Shown here: piece by piece, positions 15,932 to 23,811 of the stretch
Layout of the letters: every line of letters starts with the position of its first letter
How positions within the stretch are numbered: the stretch's first letter is position 1
Position numbers and translations under genes: made by a program
Notes under the pieces: model-generated
What the model was told of the DNA's origin: nothing
Database searches by the model: none
What the model saw: only the letters and a program-made list of their open reading frames with translations
NCBI RefSeq assembly: GCF_001302565.1
Contig: NZ_CP012750.1
Location: 3,847,799-3,911,798, forward strand
DNA from: Glutamicibacter halophytocola
GTDB lineage: Bacteria; Actinomycetota; Actinomycetes; Actinomycetales; Micrococcaceae
Direction of reading: 5' to 3'
Length of the DNA: 64,000 bases

Positions 15932-16432
15932 TTAGACGAGCTCAGGAACTGGGATTGAATGAAATCGGGAATCATGGAAGATCTGCGGCGAGTGCAGTGA
16001 TGTGTGATGCCCATGCACCTCCAAAAGCACAACCCAGTGGTCACCAGCTTCGACTTCGTTGTAAATCGACGTTTCCAGCCAGAGGGTGGACTCTTCAATG
16101 AACAGAGCGCCCTGCTCGGAAACCACGGTATCCACGCCGAGGAATCGATCGCCCTTCTTCGAAGCGATCTGCGCGCAGACCCCTCCATTAAGATCGCTGA
16201 GAACCGAAACACCAATGTGGCTGGCCTCGCGCAGTTTCGGCCAGGTGTTGGAGGTCTTCTGGACTGCAAACATCACCAATGCCGGCTCCAGCGAAACCCC
16301 GACAGTGAATGAGGATGCAACGATGCCGGTTTTCACGCCGTCCACTTCTGCACACAGAGCGGCCACGCCTGAGGGATGTTGAGCGAAAACCTTGCGTAGG
16401 GTTAGCGGGTCAAGTTCACGATTCAATGACAT
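15932..16432 (-). CDS. Flavin reductase domain protein
   Basis: The 166-residue FMN-binding split-barrel protein is of the flavin:NADH reductase type that supplies FMNH2 to two-component monooxygenases. Seen: HPSGVAALCAEVDG, the FMN-binding GIVASSFTVGVSLEPALVMF near residue 45, TSNTWPKLREASHIGVSVL, and the C-terminal HWVVLLEVHGHH. The ATG at 16432 is chosen because AAGGA lies 8 bases upstream; the frame is open far upstream without signals. No partner monooxygenase is nearby, so the physiological partner is unknown. Confidence 0.9.
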   Translation of the reverse strand: MSLNRELDPLTLRKVFAQHPSGVAALCAEVDGVKTGIVASSFTVGVSLEPALVMFAVQKTSNTWPKLREASHIGVSVLSDLNGGVCAQIASKKGDRFLGVDTVVSEQGALFIEESTLWLETSIYNEVEAGDHWVVLLEVHGHHTSLHSPQIFHDSRFHSIPVPELV

Positions 16433-17018
16433 GGCTCGATTCCTTCGGTTCTTGCCCACCGCGTCAGACCCAGCGGGAACAGCGGTTCGGGATGATCCGA
16501 ATCCGGTTGCCACTGAGGTTTCACGCCGTGCGCGGTACTTGTTCTGACACCATTTGGCGCAAAACCGAATCCTCACCTGGAGCACCCCACTACCGTTGAG
16601 AGGGTTGCCGATCAGCAAGCCAGGGCTTTTAGCTGATGCTCTTGATTCTGCTTAAAACAATATGACTCATGACGAAGCACCGTCAAACAATTCACTTCTC
16701 AAATCGCAATATTCAACAAAATATTCGACAGTGGCTCAGTTTTAGGGTCATGGAACAGTCCTTTATTCACCAATTCGGACCGCTTCAGGCACTTCAGCCG
16801 GCCATGAAGGTGTGAGCTTCGTCGTAACGCATTAACTTATGGCACGGCTAAATATCTTCCGGCATCTGCGCTTCGTGGAAAATCGGCGCCAGGGTTCGCC
16901 ATCAAGGATCTTCCCGCAAGGATTGCCGCGTACTTCAGCAGGTAAAGTGCAAATAATTGAACCGCAAGCCCCACCACTCGAACAGGCGCACCGCGCCCCG
17001 ACACTTTTGGAGTCACCC
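16433..17018. other. Intergenic region, no gene supported
   Basis: 586 bases between divergent genes. The part 16640-16840 is AT-rich and includes AATATT-CAACAA-AATATT (about 16708-16725), possibly promoter or operator sequence. No frame here has a ribosome binding site and family resemblance. Confidence 0.5.
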
Positions 17019-17435
17019 GTGAGTTCCCCAGCACAGCGAATCCCCGACAAGACCAGCCGCTTCACTGACAGCATTGGCCTGGTCTTTGACGACATCACCG
17101 CCACTTCCGTGCGAGGCCATGCCGATCTCAATGAAAAGCACCACACCCCGTGGGGCGTCGTACATGGAGGTGTCTATGCCTCCATGATTGAAAGCGCCGG
17201 CAGCGTTGGCGCCAGCTACGCGGTCTCAGAGCGCAATCAATTTGCTGTGGGCGTTCACAATGCCACCGACTTCCTGCGTCCCTCTACCGGTGCGCGCGTG
17301 CAGGTTGCGGCCAAGGCGCTGTTCCAAGGCAAGACCCAGCAGTTGTGGGAAGTTGTCATCACCGATGAGGCCAGCGGAAAGGAACTCTCGCGTGGACAAT
17401 TGCGCACCCAAAACGTAGATATGCCCAGCGCCTGA
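17019..17435 (+). CDS. PaaI-like hotdog-fold thioesterase
   Basis: About 138 residues. The hotdog thioesterase core is seen: NEKHHTPWGVVHGGVYASMIES, where the conserved HGG and the following Glu/Asp-type residue contribute to catalysis on acyl-CoA, then FAVGVHNATDFLRP and ALFQGKTQQLWEVVITDE. The GTG at 17019 is preceded by GGAG at 6 bases and starts where homology begins; the frame is open to 16839 but the added 60 residues are Arg/Pro-rich and atypical. It is likely monocistronic. Physiological acyl-CoA unknown. Confidence 0.87.
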   Translation: MSSPAQRIPDKTSRFTDSIGLVFDDITATSVRGHADLNEKHHTPWGVVHGGVYASMIESAGSVGASYAVSERNQFAVGVHNATDFLRPSTGARVQVAAKALFQGKTQQLWEVVITDEASGKELSRGQLRTQNVDMPSA

Positions 17436-17480
17436 GCGTATCCTAGGTGGCACCTAGCGGATCAGCTTCGGAGGCTTGCC

Positions 17481-18071
17481 ATGAGTGCCACCTATACCTT
17501 TGACGTGTTCAGCAGCCTTGATGGCTTCGGCAGTGCAGGCAGCGATTGGGGTGGCTACTGGGGAAAACAGGGGCCCGAGCTGTTGGCCCATCGCCTCGGG
17601 CTCTACACTCCCCCATGCCGCATGGTTTTCGGAGCAAACACCTTCCGCTTGTTTAGTCTCTTCTGGGCAGAAATCGAGATGAATCCCGAGGTTGAAGACG
17701 CGTGGGGCGTGGCTTTGCACGACAAGCCCGCCACCGTCATCTCCACCACCTTGGAAGAGCCGCTGTCTTGGCCTAATGCCACGCTGGAGCGCGCTGATGC
17801 CTTGGAAGTCGTCGCCCAGCTCAAGGAAACCTCAGATGTGCCGCTGCGCTCCCACGGTTCCCTGGCCATGAACCATTCGCTGCTGGCGGCAGGTCTAGTG
17901 GACTTCATCCAGGTGAGCATCTTCCCGGTGCTGACCGGGCATAGCGGCTCTGCTCCGGTACTCGGAGGGGTCGACGACTATGACCTGGAACTTGTCGATT
18001 CAAAGCTTTTGGACGGGCGGATCCAGGAACTGACGTATCGCCCGACGCGCCATCAGCCGGCGCACGCATAG
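17481..18071 (+). CDS. Dihydrofolate reductase-like/RibD C-terminal domain protein
   Basis: The 196-residue protein starts MSATYTFDVFSSLDGFGS, like other RibD_C-type putative reductases that use NADPH, and contains MVFGANTFRLFSLFWAE and the cofactor-binding region PLRSHGSLAMNHSLLAAGLVD. The Gly-rich nucleotide loop is modified (RSHGSLAM versus the common GGxxL). GGAGG precedes the ATG by 6 bases. Substrate unknown; family members include many uncharacterised 'YwjB-like' proteins. The lipoprotein gene follows 7 bases later, so the two may be co-transcribed. Confidence 0.88.
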   Translation: MSATYTFDVFSSLDGFGSAGSDWGGYWGKQGPELLAHRLGLYTPPCRMVFGANTFRLFSLFWAEIEMNPEVEDAWGVALHDKPATVISTTLEEPLSWPNATLERADALEVVAQLKETSDVPLRSHGSLAMNHSLLAAGLVDFIQVSIFPVLTGHSGSAPVLGGVDDYDLELVDSKLLDGRIQELTYRPTRHQPAHA

Positions 18072-18078
18072 CCACCCG

Positions 18079-19143
18079 ATGAAGCACATCCGGGACACAT
18101 GCCTGCTGCTCGGCGCGGTGTTCCTCGCCGGATGCTCCACGCCAACACCACTTCCAAGTCCAGCTGCCGAATCGCAAACCGCTCCAGAACCACTGGCCAC
18201 CGGCTTGGAAGCTCCGTGGTCCATGGTCTACGTCCAGGACAGCTTGCTGGTCAGCGAACGCGATTCCGGGAGGATCCTGGAAGTTTCGCAGTCCGGACAG
18301 AGCCGCGAAGTGGCCCGGATCGATGATCTCGCAGCGAGAGGCGAAGGCGGGCTGCTGGGCCTGGCCTTCCTCGCGCCGGACCAGCTCTACGCCTATTCCA
18401 CCGCGGAATCCGGTAACCGCATTCAGCAATTCACCGCGCAAGGCAGCGCCGGAAACCTGTCATTGTCGGCTCCGCGGACCCTGCTGGATTCGTTGCCCTC
18501 GGCCAATATCCACAACGGCGGGCGGCTGGCCATCGGACCGGATGGAATGCTCTACGCGAGCGTGGGCGATGCGTCCAACCCTGGGCAAGCCCAGGACCTG
18601 CAGGCGCTGGGCGGCAAGATCCTGCGCATGGCACCCGATGGAAGCGTCCCGGAGGACAACCCCTTCGAGAATTCCCTCGTCTACAGCTATGGGCACCGCA
18701 ATGTGCAGGGCCTGGCATGGAGCGATGATGGCACCATGTATGCCAGCGAATTCGGGCAAAACACCTTCGACGAACTGAACATCATCAAGGCCGGCGGGAA
18801 CTATGGCTGGCCCGAAGTCGAGGGGAAGGGCGGCGCAGATCGGCAGTACACCGACCCGATTGCGCAGTGGTCCCCTGCCGAGGCCAGCCCCAGCGGCATC
18901 GCGATCCTCGACGGCACCGCCTACCTGGCGAATCTGCGCGGCGAAGTGCTGCGCGCGGTGGAACTGGACGCGCCGGCCATCGAGCAGGAATTGCTCGATG
19001 GCCGGCTCGGCCGGCTGCGCGATGTGCTGGTGGATCCTGGCGGCTCGCTGCTGGTGCTGACGAACAACACCGACGGGCGCGGCCGGCCAGGGACGGGTGA
19101 TGACCGGATCGTGCGCATCGATCCCGGTCAGCCCGGCGGCTAG
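18079..19143 (+). CDS. PQQ-dependent-type sugar (glucose/sorbosone) dehydrogenase lipoprotein
   Basis: The 354-residue protein is exported and lipid-anchored: signal CLLLGAVFLAGCSTP with lipobox LAGC, Cys at about residue 19. The six-bladed propeller of soluble aldose dehydrogenases follows: LEAPWSMVYVQDSLLVSERD, GEGGLLGLAFLAPD, the PQQ-site HNGGRLAIGPDGMLYASVGDA, and YSYGHRNVQGLAW, EFGQNTFDELNII. Acts on the outer face of the membrane. It shares a CTAG stop overlap with the convergent CoA-transferase gene (19140-19143). PQQ use is inferred from the family. Confidence 0.92.
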   Translation: MKHIRDTCLLLGAVFLAGCSTPTPLPSPAAESQTAPEPLATGLEAPWSMVYVQDSLLVSERDSGRILEVSQSGQSREVARIDDLAARGEGGLLGLAFLAPDQLYAYSTAESGNRIQQFTAQGSAGNLSLSAPRTLLDSLPSANIHNGGRLAIGPDGMLYASVGDASNPGQAQDLQALGGKILRMAPDGSVPEDNPFENSLVYSYGHRNVQGLAWSDDGTMYASEFGQNTFDELNIIKAGGNYGWPEVEGKGGADRQYTDPIAQWSPAEASPSGIAILDGTAYLANLRGEVLRAVELDAPAIEQELLDGRLGRLRDVLVDPGGSLLVLTNNTDGRGRPGTGDDRIVRIDPGQPGG

Positions 19144-20657
19144 CTGGCCGGGCGCATATCCCCGGTCTTCTCGAAGCGCTGGTGCCAGGACAGGGCCTCG
19201 CCCAGCAGGTGCGGGGTGTGCTTGCCGTAGCTTTGCCTGCAGGCCCGGTCGAAGTAGTCCTGCAGCAACGGACGGTAGTCCGGATGCGCGCAGTTCTCGA
19301 TGACCTGCTGGGCGCGCTGCTTGGGCGACAGGCCGCGCAGGTCGGCCAGGCCCTGCTCGGTAATCAGGATCATGGTGTCGTGCTCGGTGTGGTCCACATG
19401 CGATGCGAAGGGCACGATGCCCGAGATCTTGCCGCCCTTGGCGGTGGACGGGGACATGAACACCGACAGGTAGCCGTTGCGGGCGAAGTCGCCGGACCCG
19501 CCGATGCCATTCATGACATGGGAGCCCAGGACGTTGGTGGAGTTCACGTTGCCGTAGATGTCGGCCTCGATCATCCCGTTCAGGGCGATGCAGCCCAGCC
19601 GCCGGATGATCTCGGGGTGGTTGGAGATCTCCTGGGCGCGCAGCAGGATGCGCTCGCGGTAGTGCTCGACATTGCGGTTGAATTCCTCGATGCCCTCGGC
19701 AGACAGCGAGAAGCTGGTGGCCGAGGCGAACTCGATGGTGCCGTCCTTGATCAGCTGGAGCATGCCATCCTGGATGACCTCCGTGTAGGCGGCCAAGGAC
19801 TTGTAGCCGCCGCGGGACAGGCCCGCCAGCACGGCGTTGGCGATGTTGCCGACGCCCGACTGCAGCGGCAGCAGCTTCTCGGTCAGCCGGCCGGCGCGGA
19901 TCTCCGAGTCCAGGAAGCCCAGCAGGTGATCGGCGATCTTCTCGCTGGTCTCGTCCACCGGGGCGAAGGGGCTCAGCCGGTCTGGCGCGTCGGTTTGGAC
20001 CACCGCGGCGATCTTGCTGACGTCGACGTCCAGGTACTTCTGGCCGATCCGGTCGCGCACTGTGGTCAACTCGATGGGCTTGCGGTGCGGAGGCAAGGCG
20101 GTGCCGTAGTAGACATCGTGCATGCCCTCCATGGCGGCGGATTGCTGCGCGTTGACCTCGATGATGACCTTGTCGGCCATCTCCAGCCAGGTCTTGTTGT
20201 TGCCCACGGAGCTGGAGGGGATCAGGTCGCCTTCGGCGGTTACGCCGACCACCTCGATGATGGCCACGTCGATCTTGCCGTAGAAGCCGAACCAGGCGTG
20301 CTGGGCGACATGGGACAGGTGGATGTCCATGTACTCCATGTTGCCCTCGTTGATGCGGCGGCGCAGCTCGGGATCGGACATGTAGGGAAGGCGCAGGTTC
20401 ATGCCCTCGGCCTTGGCCAGCACCCCGTCGAGCTCTGGGGCGGTGGAGGCGCCGGTGAGCACGTTGATCTTGAACTCCTCGCCGGCAGCGTGCTGGCGTT
20501 CCATCTGGGCGGCCAGGGCGCCGGGCACTGCCTTCGGGTATCCGGCACCGGTGAAGCCGCTCATGGCCACCGTCATTCCCGGCTTGATGATGGTTGCCGC
20601 CTGTTCGGCGCTCATCAGGCGATCGGCAAAGGCCCGGTGGTGAATACGCTCGTGCAA
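19140..20657 (-). CDS. Succinyl-CoA:acetate CoA-transferase / acetyl-CoA hydrolase family
   Basis: The 505-residue type I CoA-transferase interconverts acetate and succinyl-CoA with acetyl-CoA and succinate, a bypass of succinyl-CoA synthetase. Seen: N-terminal MTVAMSGFTGAGYPKAVPGAL, the oxyanion region NVLTGASTAPELDG, LQSGVGNIANAVLAGL, the catalytic Glu in SLAAYTEVIQDGML, and GIGGSGDFARNGYLS. Full length. AAGGGG lies about 9 bases before the ATG. Convergent with the sugar dehydrogenase gene, stops overlapping in CTAG. A role in acetate overflow or propionate metabolism is possible. Confidence 0.95.
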   Translation of the reverse strand: MHERIHHRAFADRLMSAEQAATIIKPGMTVAMSGFTGAGYPKAVPGALAAQMERQHAAGEEFKINVLTGASTAPELDGVLAKAEGMNLRLPYMSDPELRRRINEGNMEYMDIHLSHVAQHAWFGFYGKIDVAIIEVVGVTAEGDLIPSSSVGNNKTWLEMADKVIIEVNAQQSAAMEGMHDVYYGTALPPHRKPIELTTVRDRIGQKYLDVDVSKIAAVVQTDAPDRLSPFAPVDETSEKIADHLLGFLDSEIRAGRLTEKLLPLQSGVGNIANAVLAGLSRGGYKSLAAYTEVIQDGMLQLIKDGTIEFASATSFSLSAEGIEEFNRNVEHYRERILLRAQEISNHPEIIRRLGCIALNGMIEADIYGNVNSTNVLGSHVMNGIGGSGDFARNGYLSVFMSPSTAKGGKISGIVPFASHVDHTEHDTMILITEQGLADLRGLSPKQRAQQVIENCAHPDYRPLLQDYFDRACRQSYGKHTPHLLGEALSWHQRFEKTGDMRPAS

Positions 20658-20840
20658 AATAACCCCTTCGAAGCTCGGCTGTGACGCAGGTCTATAACCC
20701 GCATCTCACCGGAACACTTTAGCCGCTAAAGATGCCGAGCCGGAGGGCAGGTGGTCGGATCCAGCGGTGGGTGGCGCTTTTCTCGATGAGCTGCCCGCTA
20801 TTTGCGGTGGCCGGTCGGCCGTTCGCGCGGCGGGGCCTGG

Positions 20841-21146
20841 CTAGCCCAGCTGGGCGAAGGCCTCGCCGCGGGTCGCAGTGATCTCGATCCGGGCATCCAT
20901 GGCCGCGGCATATCGGCGCAAGGTGGCTAGCTGGACCCGGTCCAGGTCGCCGGTTTCCATGCGGGCAATGCGGTCCACCGGCAGCTTGAGCCGCGCAGCA
21001 AGTTCGGCCTGGCTCAGGCTGGCTTCTTCGCGCAGGGCGCGCAATGAGAGCTTGCGCGGGCCGCTGCGGACGGTGCGCTGATGCTCGGCCACTGCCTCGC
21101 GTTGCTCCTTGGTCAATGCTTCAGGATCGGCAAACGCAAAACCCAT
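20841..21146 (-). CDS. XRE-family helix-turn-helix protein (HigA-like)
   Basis: The 101-residue DNA-binding protein starts MGFAFADPEALTKEQREAV, with a C-terminal HTH (LRALREEASLSQAELAARLK and LPVDRIARMETGDLDRVQLATLRRYAAAM). This layout is that of solitary antitoxin-like or HigA-type regulators. The ATG at 21146 has GGTGGA 4-5 bases upstream; the frame is open to 21338. No toxin-like ORF sits on either side, so it is an orphan or has a different role. Confidence 0.82.
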   Translation of the reverse strand: MGFAFADPEALTKEQREAVAEHQRTVRSGPRKLSLRALREEASLSQAELAARLKLPVDRIARMETGDLDRVQLATLRRYAAAMDARIEITATRGEAFAQLG

Positions 21147-21449
21147 GTATTCCACCGTTTCTCTCGATCGTGCTGGCCTGGCCAGTCCCATCTTCGAGGC
21201 TACGAGCCCGCGGCTCCAATGCCAACGATTAAGAGGCACCGGGCGCAAGGCGATCTGGTGAATTATGCGCGAACCTGCGGTGTCCCCACAAGAGCCGGGA
21301 GCCCTCCGGTGCCGCAGCCGGGACGCCTCCAGGGCCAAGGATTTACCAAAATGCTCCCAAAAGTAGATTGTGCATCGGCAACCGCGAACCTACATTTAAA
21401 GCGACTCCCGCTAAGGAGCCCTCTGCAATGGATGTTGGAGGTTTTCACA
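21147..21449. other. Intergenic region, no gene supported
   Basis: 303 bases between the divergent XRE gene and SPW-repeat gene. It contains a GC-rich CCGGGAGCCCTCCGG stretch near 21300 and is otherwise without recognisable signals except the ribosome binding site TTGGAGG at its right end. Confidence 0.4.
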
Positions 21450-21815
21450 ATGAAGAAATGGACTCGGTGGCAAGACTGGGTCGGCGTCGCGGCCGGTATT
21501 CTGGCCGCAGTTTCAACCATGTGGCTTGAGGGAACCAGCACCTCGATGAGACTGATGGCGGCCTTCGGCCTGCTCATGGTGATCACCGGCGTCTGGAGCG
21601 TCATGATGCCACGTTTGGTTTCCATGGAATGGGCACTTGCCATCGCCAGCGCCTTGCTCTTCGCCTCGCCTTGGATGGGATCGTTTACCGATTTCGCCGG
21701 CGTTGCCTGGATGTCCTGGATCTGCGGTGGCGCCGGCGTCGTTGCCGGCCTGCTTGCACTCGCCCCTGCTATTCAAATGCGCCATGCAACTGGTGGATCC
21801 CGGATGGCGCACTGA
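21450..21815 (+). CDS. SPW repeat-type membrane protein
   Basis: A 121-residue membrane protein with two pairs of TM helices, each starting with a Trp-rich element: WQDWVGVAAGILAAVST and MEWALAIASALLFASPWMGSF. The second contains the SPW signature. This matches the SPW repeat family, common in actinobacteria and of unknown function. TTGGAGG lies 8 bases before the ATG. It stands alone, convergent with the rplI operon, from which it is separated by a long hairpin. Confidence 0.85.
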   Translation: MKKWTRWQDWVGVAAGILAAVSTMWLEGTSTSMRLMAAFGLLMVITGVWSVMMPRLVSMEWALAIASALLFASPWMGSFTDFAGVAWMSWICGGAGVVAGLLALAPAIQMRHATGGSRMAH

Positions 21816-21870
21816 GAATCCGCGATTCCGTTAGCCTGCCATCGGGGCGAGCTGGACGGCGGGTTAACGC

Positions 21871-21914
21871 CAAGAGGTGGCGTGTGCTCCTTGCGGAGCG
21901 CACGCCACCTCTTG
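21871..21914 (-). terminator. 20-bp hairpin downstream of rplI
   Basis: CAAGAGGTGGCGTGTGCTCC (21871-21890) pairs with 21895-21914 with a single G-U, loop TTGC. It lies 23 bases past the rplI stop and could serve both converging genes; no U-tract follows. Confidence 0.7.
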
Positions 21915-21937
21915 AACAGAAGCCGAGTCTAGAAGAC

Positions 21938-22396
21938 TTACTTCTTGGCAGCAGCTACAACCTGCAGGCGCAGGTTTGCAACGACGTCCTCGTGTACGCG
22001 AACGGTTGCGTTGTAGTTGCCAGTCGACTTGATGTGGTCGTTGACCTCGATGTTGCGCTTGTCGATCTTGCCCAGACCGGCAGCCTCTACGGCGTTAGCG
22101 ATATCGGTGGTCTTGACGGTGCCGAACAGGCGGCCGTTGGAACCAGCCTTGATGGTGATCTTCACCGGCTGGGACTTCAGCTTGGCTGCAAGTGCCTGAG
22201 CTTCCTCAAGGTTTGCAACAGCGCGAGCGGCACGTGCAGCCTTGATCGACTCCACCTGCTTCTCACCGCCCAGGGTCCAGACGATTGCGAAGCCGCGTGG
22301 CAGCAGGTAGTTACGGGCGTAGCCGTTCTTTACCTCGACAATATCGCCAGCAGCACCGAGACCGGATACTTCGTGAGTCAGAATGATCTTTGCCAT
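21938..22396 (-). CDS. rplI: 50S ribosomal protein bL9
   Basis: Structural protein of the large subunit near the L1 stalk. The 152-residue product has the typical N-terminal domain ([20 protein letters not shown], then [17 protein letters not shown]), a long connecting helix and the C-terminal domain ([17 protein letters not shown]). It is the last gene of rpsF-ssb-rpsR-rplI, 18 bases after rpsR. Confidence 0.99.
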   Translation of the reverse strand: MAKIILTHEVSGLGAAGDIVEVKNGYARNYLLPRGFAIVWTLGGEKQVESIKAARAARAVANLEEAQALAAKLKSQPVKITIKAGSNGRLFGTVKTTDIANAVEAAGLGKIDKRNIEVNDHIKSTGNYNATVRVHEDVVANLRLQVVAAAKK

Positions 22397-22414
22397 TTTG
22401 CTATCCCTTCTTCC

Positions 22415-22654
22415 TTAGCCGCGGCCAGCGCCGGAGTAAGGCAGCAGGGCTACTTCACGTGCGTTCTTGATAGCCTGTGCGATCTTGCGCTGTTCCTGAA
22501 CGGAAACGCCGGTCACTCGACGAGCGCGGATCTTTCCGCGGTCAGAGATGAACTTGCGCAGCAATGCGGTGTCCTTGTAGTCGATGACGGTGATGTCAGC
22601 GGCCTTCAATGGGTTGGACTTTGGTTTGGGCTTACGGATTTCAGCCTTAGCCAT
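22415..22654 (-). CDS. rpsR: 30S ribosomal protein bS18
   Basis: 79-residue small-subunit protein that binds the platform together with bS6. The typical core [18 protein letters not shown] and [21 protein letters not shown] is present. No zinc-binding Cys motif is seen, so it is the C-minus form. Third gene of the operon; the S6-S18 heterodimer may regulate translation through the leader upstream of rpsF. Confidence 0.99.
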   Translation of the reverse strand: MAKAEIRKPKPKSNPLKAADITVIDYKDTALLRKFISDRGKIRARRVTGVSVQEQRKIAQAIKNAREVALLPYSGAGRG

Positions 22655-22716
22655 CGTGGAGCTCCTTTAGCTTTGGAGCCCGCAGAGTGATCTGCGGGAT
22701 GGTGAATAAATATTGT

Positions 22717-23289
22717 TTAGAAAGGTGGTTCGTCTGCGCCTGGGTTGCCCCAGCCGCCACCGTTGTTTCCGCCGGTGCTCCATGGGTCTGCGGCTGGAGC
22801 ATTCCATCCGCCACCCTGCTGCGGCTGCTGCTGACGCGGCGCCTGGGCTGGAGCACCTTGCTGTGGTGCGTTGGAGAATCCTCCACCGCCACCATTGCCG
22901 AAGCCACCGTTGCCACCGCCGGAGCGCTGGGTGCGGGTGACCTTGGCGGACGCAAAACGGAGCGATGGGCCGATTTCATCGACCTCAAGCTCCATCACGG
23001 TGCGACGTTCGCCTTCCTTGGTGTCGTAGGAACGTGAACGCAAACGACCCTGGGCGATGACGCGCATGCCCTTGGTCAGCGTTTCAGCAACGTTCTCTGC
23101 AGCCTCGCGCCACACCGATGCGCGCAAGAACAGGGCTTCCCCGTCCTTCCACTCATTGGACTGGCGGTCAAAGGTGCGAGGAGTCGAAGCGATCGTGAAG
23201 TTCGCTACGGCTGAACCGGACGGCGTGAAACGCAGCTCCGGATCGGCGGTCAGATTTCCGATAACGGTAATAACAGTCTCGCCTGCCAT
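22717..23289 (-). CDS. ssb: Single-stranded DNA-binding protein
   Basis: 190-residue OB-fold protein. The N-terminal 110 residues carry the DNA-binding domain ([54 protein letters not shown]), followed by a Gly/Gln/Pro-rich disordered linker ([15 protein letters not shown]) and the acidic tip ADEPPF that binds partner proteins. Located between rpsF and rpsR as in most actinobacteria. Confidence 0.98.
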   Translation of the reverse strand: MAGETVITVIGNLTADPELRFTPSGSAVANFTIASTPRTFDRQSNEWKDGEALFLRASVWREAAENVAETLTKGMRVIAQGRLRSRSYDTKEGERRTVMELEVDEIGPSLRFASAKVTRTQRSGGGNGGFGNGGGGGFSNAPQQGAPAQAPRQQQPQQGGGWNAPAADPWSTGGNNGGGWGNPGADEPPF

Positions 23290-23344
23290 TGACTCTCCTT
23301 AGAAAGATTGAACGTTTATTCCTACGACGGAAGGTTGCGCGTAA

Positions 23345-23641
23345 TTAAACGCGGGCCTCTTCCGGACGGGTGACCTTGTGGCGCAGGATCAGCTCGTTGA
23401 TCTTCAGCTGGCGCTCAAGCTCAGCGGAAGCGGCTGGTTCTGCGGTGTAGTTCACCACTACGTAAGTGGCTTCTGCCTTCTTCTTGATCTCGTAGGACAT
23501 CTTGCGACGACCCCAGACATCAACCTTTTCGATGGTGCCACCGTTGGAGCGGACAACCTCGAGGTACTTCTCGATGGTTGGCTCTACGGTGCGGTCATCG
23601 ACCTCTGGATCAATGAGGACCATAAGTTCATAAGCACGCAT
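23345..23641 (-). CDS. rpsF: 30S ribosomal protein bS6
   Basis: 98-residue ferredoxin-like ribosomal protein. Start MRAYELMVLIDPEVDD at 23641 is supported by AAAGGAGG at 8-9 bases; the frame is open further but family members begin here. YEIKKKAEATYVVVNY is the typical second half. First gene of the operon; the leader RNA can fold so that its Shine-Dalgarno is paired. Confidence 0.98.
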   Translation of the reverse strand: MRAYELMVLIDPEVDDRTVEPTIEKYLEVVRSNGGTIEKVDVWGRRKMSYEIKKKAEATYVVVNYTAEPAASAELERQLKINELILRHKVTRPEEARV

Positions 23642-23650
23642 GTGAACCCA

Positions 23651-23693
23651 CCTCCTTTGGGCTAAACGGTCGCGGTATTTCCGCAACAGGAGG
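23651..23693 (-). promoter_or_regulatory. rpsF leader hairpin masking the ribosome binding site
   Basis: In the transcript, the bases at 23688-23693 (CCUCCU) pair with the rpsF Shine-Dalgarno AGGAGG (23651-23656), enclosing a smaller hairpin GCGG-AAATA-CCGC (23672-23684). An S6:S18-binding autoregulatory leader is known in many bacteria; a CCG-containing single-stranded stretch here makes that plausible but not proven. Confidence 0.45.
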
Positions 23694-23811
23694 TTCTTGC
23701 GTTATCAGTGCACCAGACGCCCAAGTTTCGGGCATGCAGTAGCACAGACTTTTCAATCCTACCCGAGATCCTCGCGCAAGCATAAGCCTTCGTGTCCTAG
23801 ATCATGGACGG

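Noticed and set aside
19182..20684. 500-codon open frame on the plus strand
   Set aside because: Antisense to the CoA-transferase; Gly/Val/Asp-rich composition and no family resemblance.
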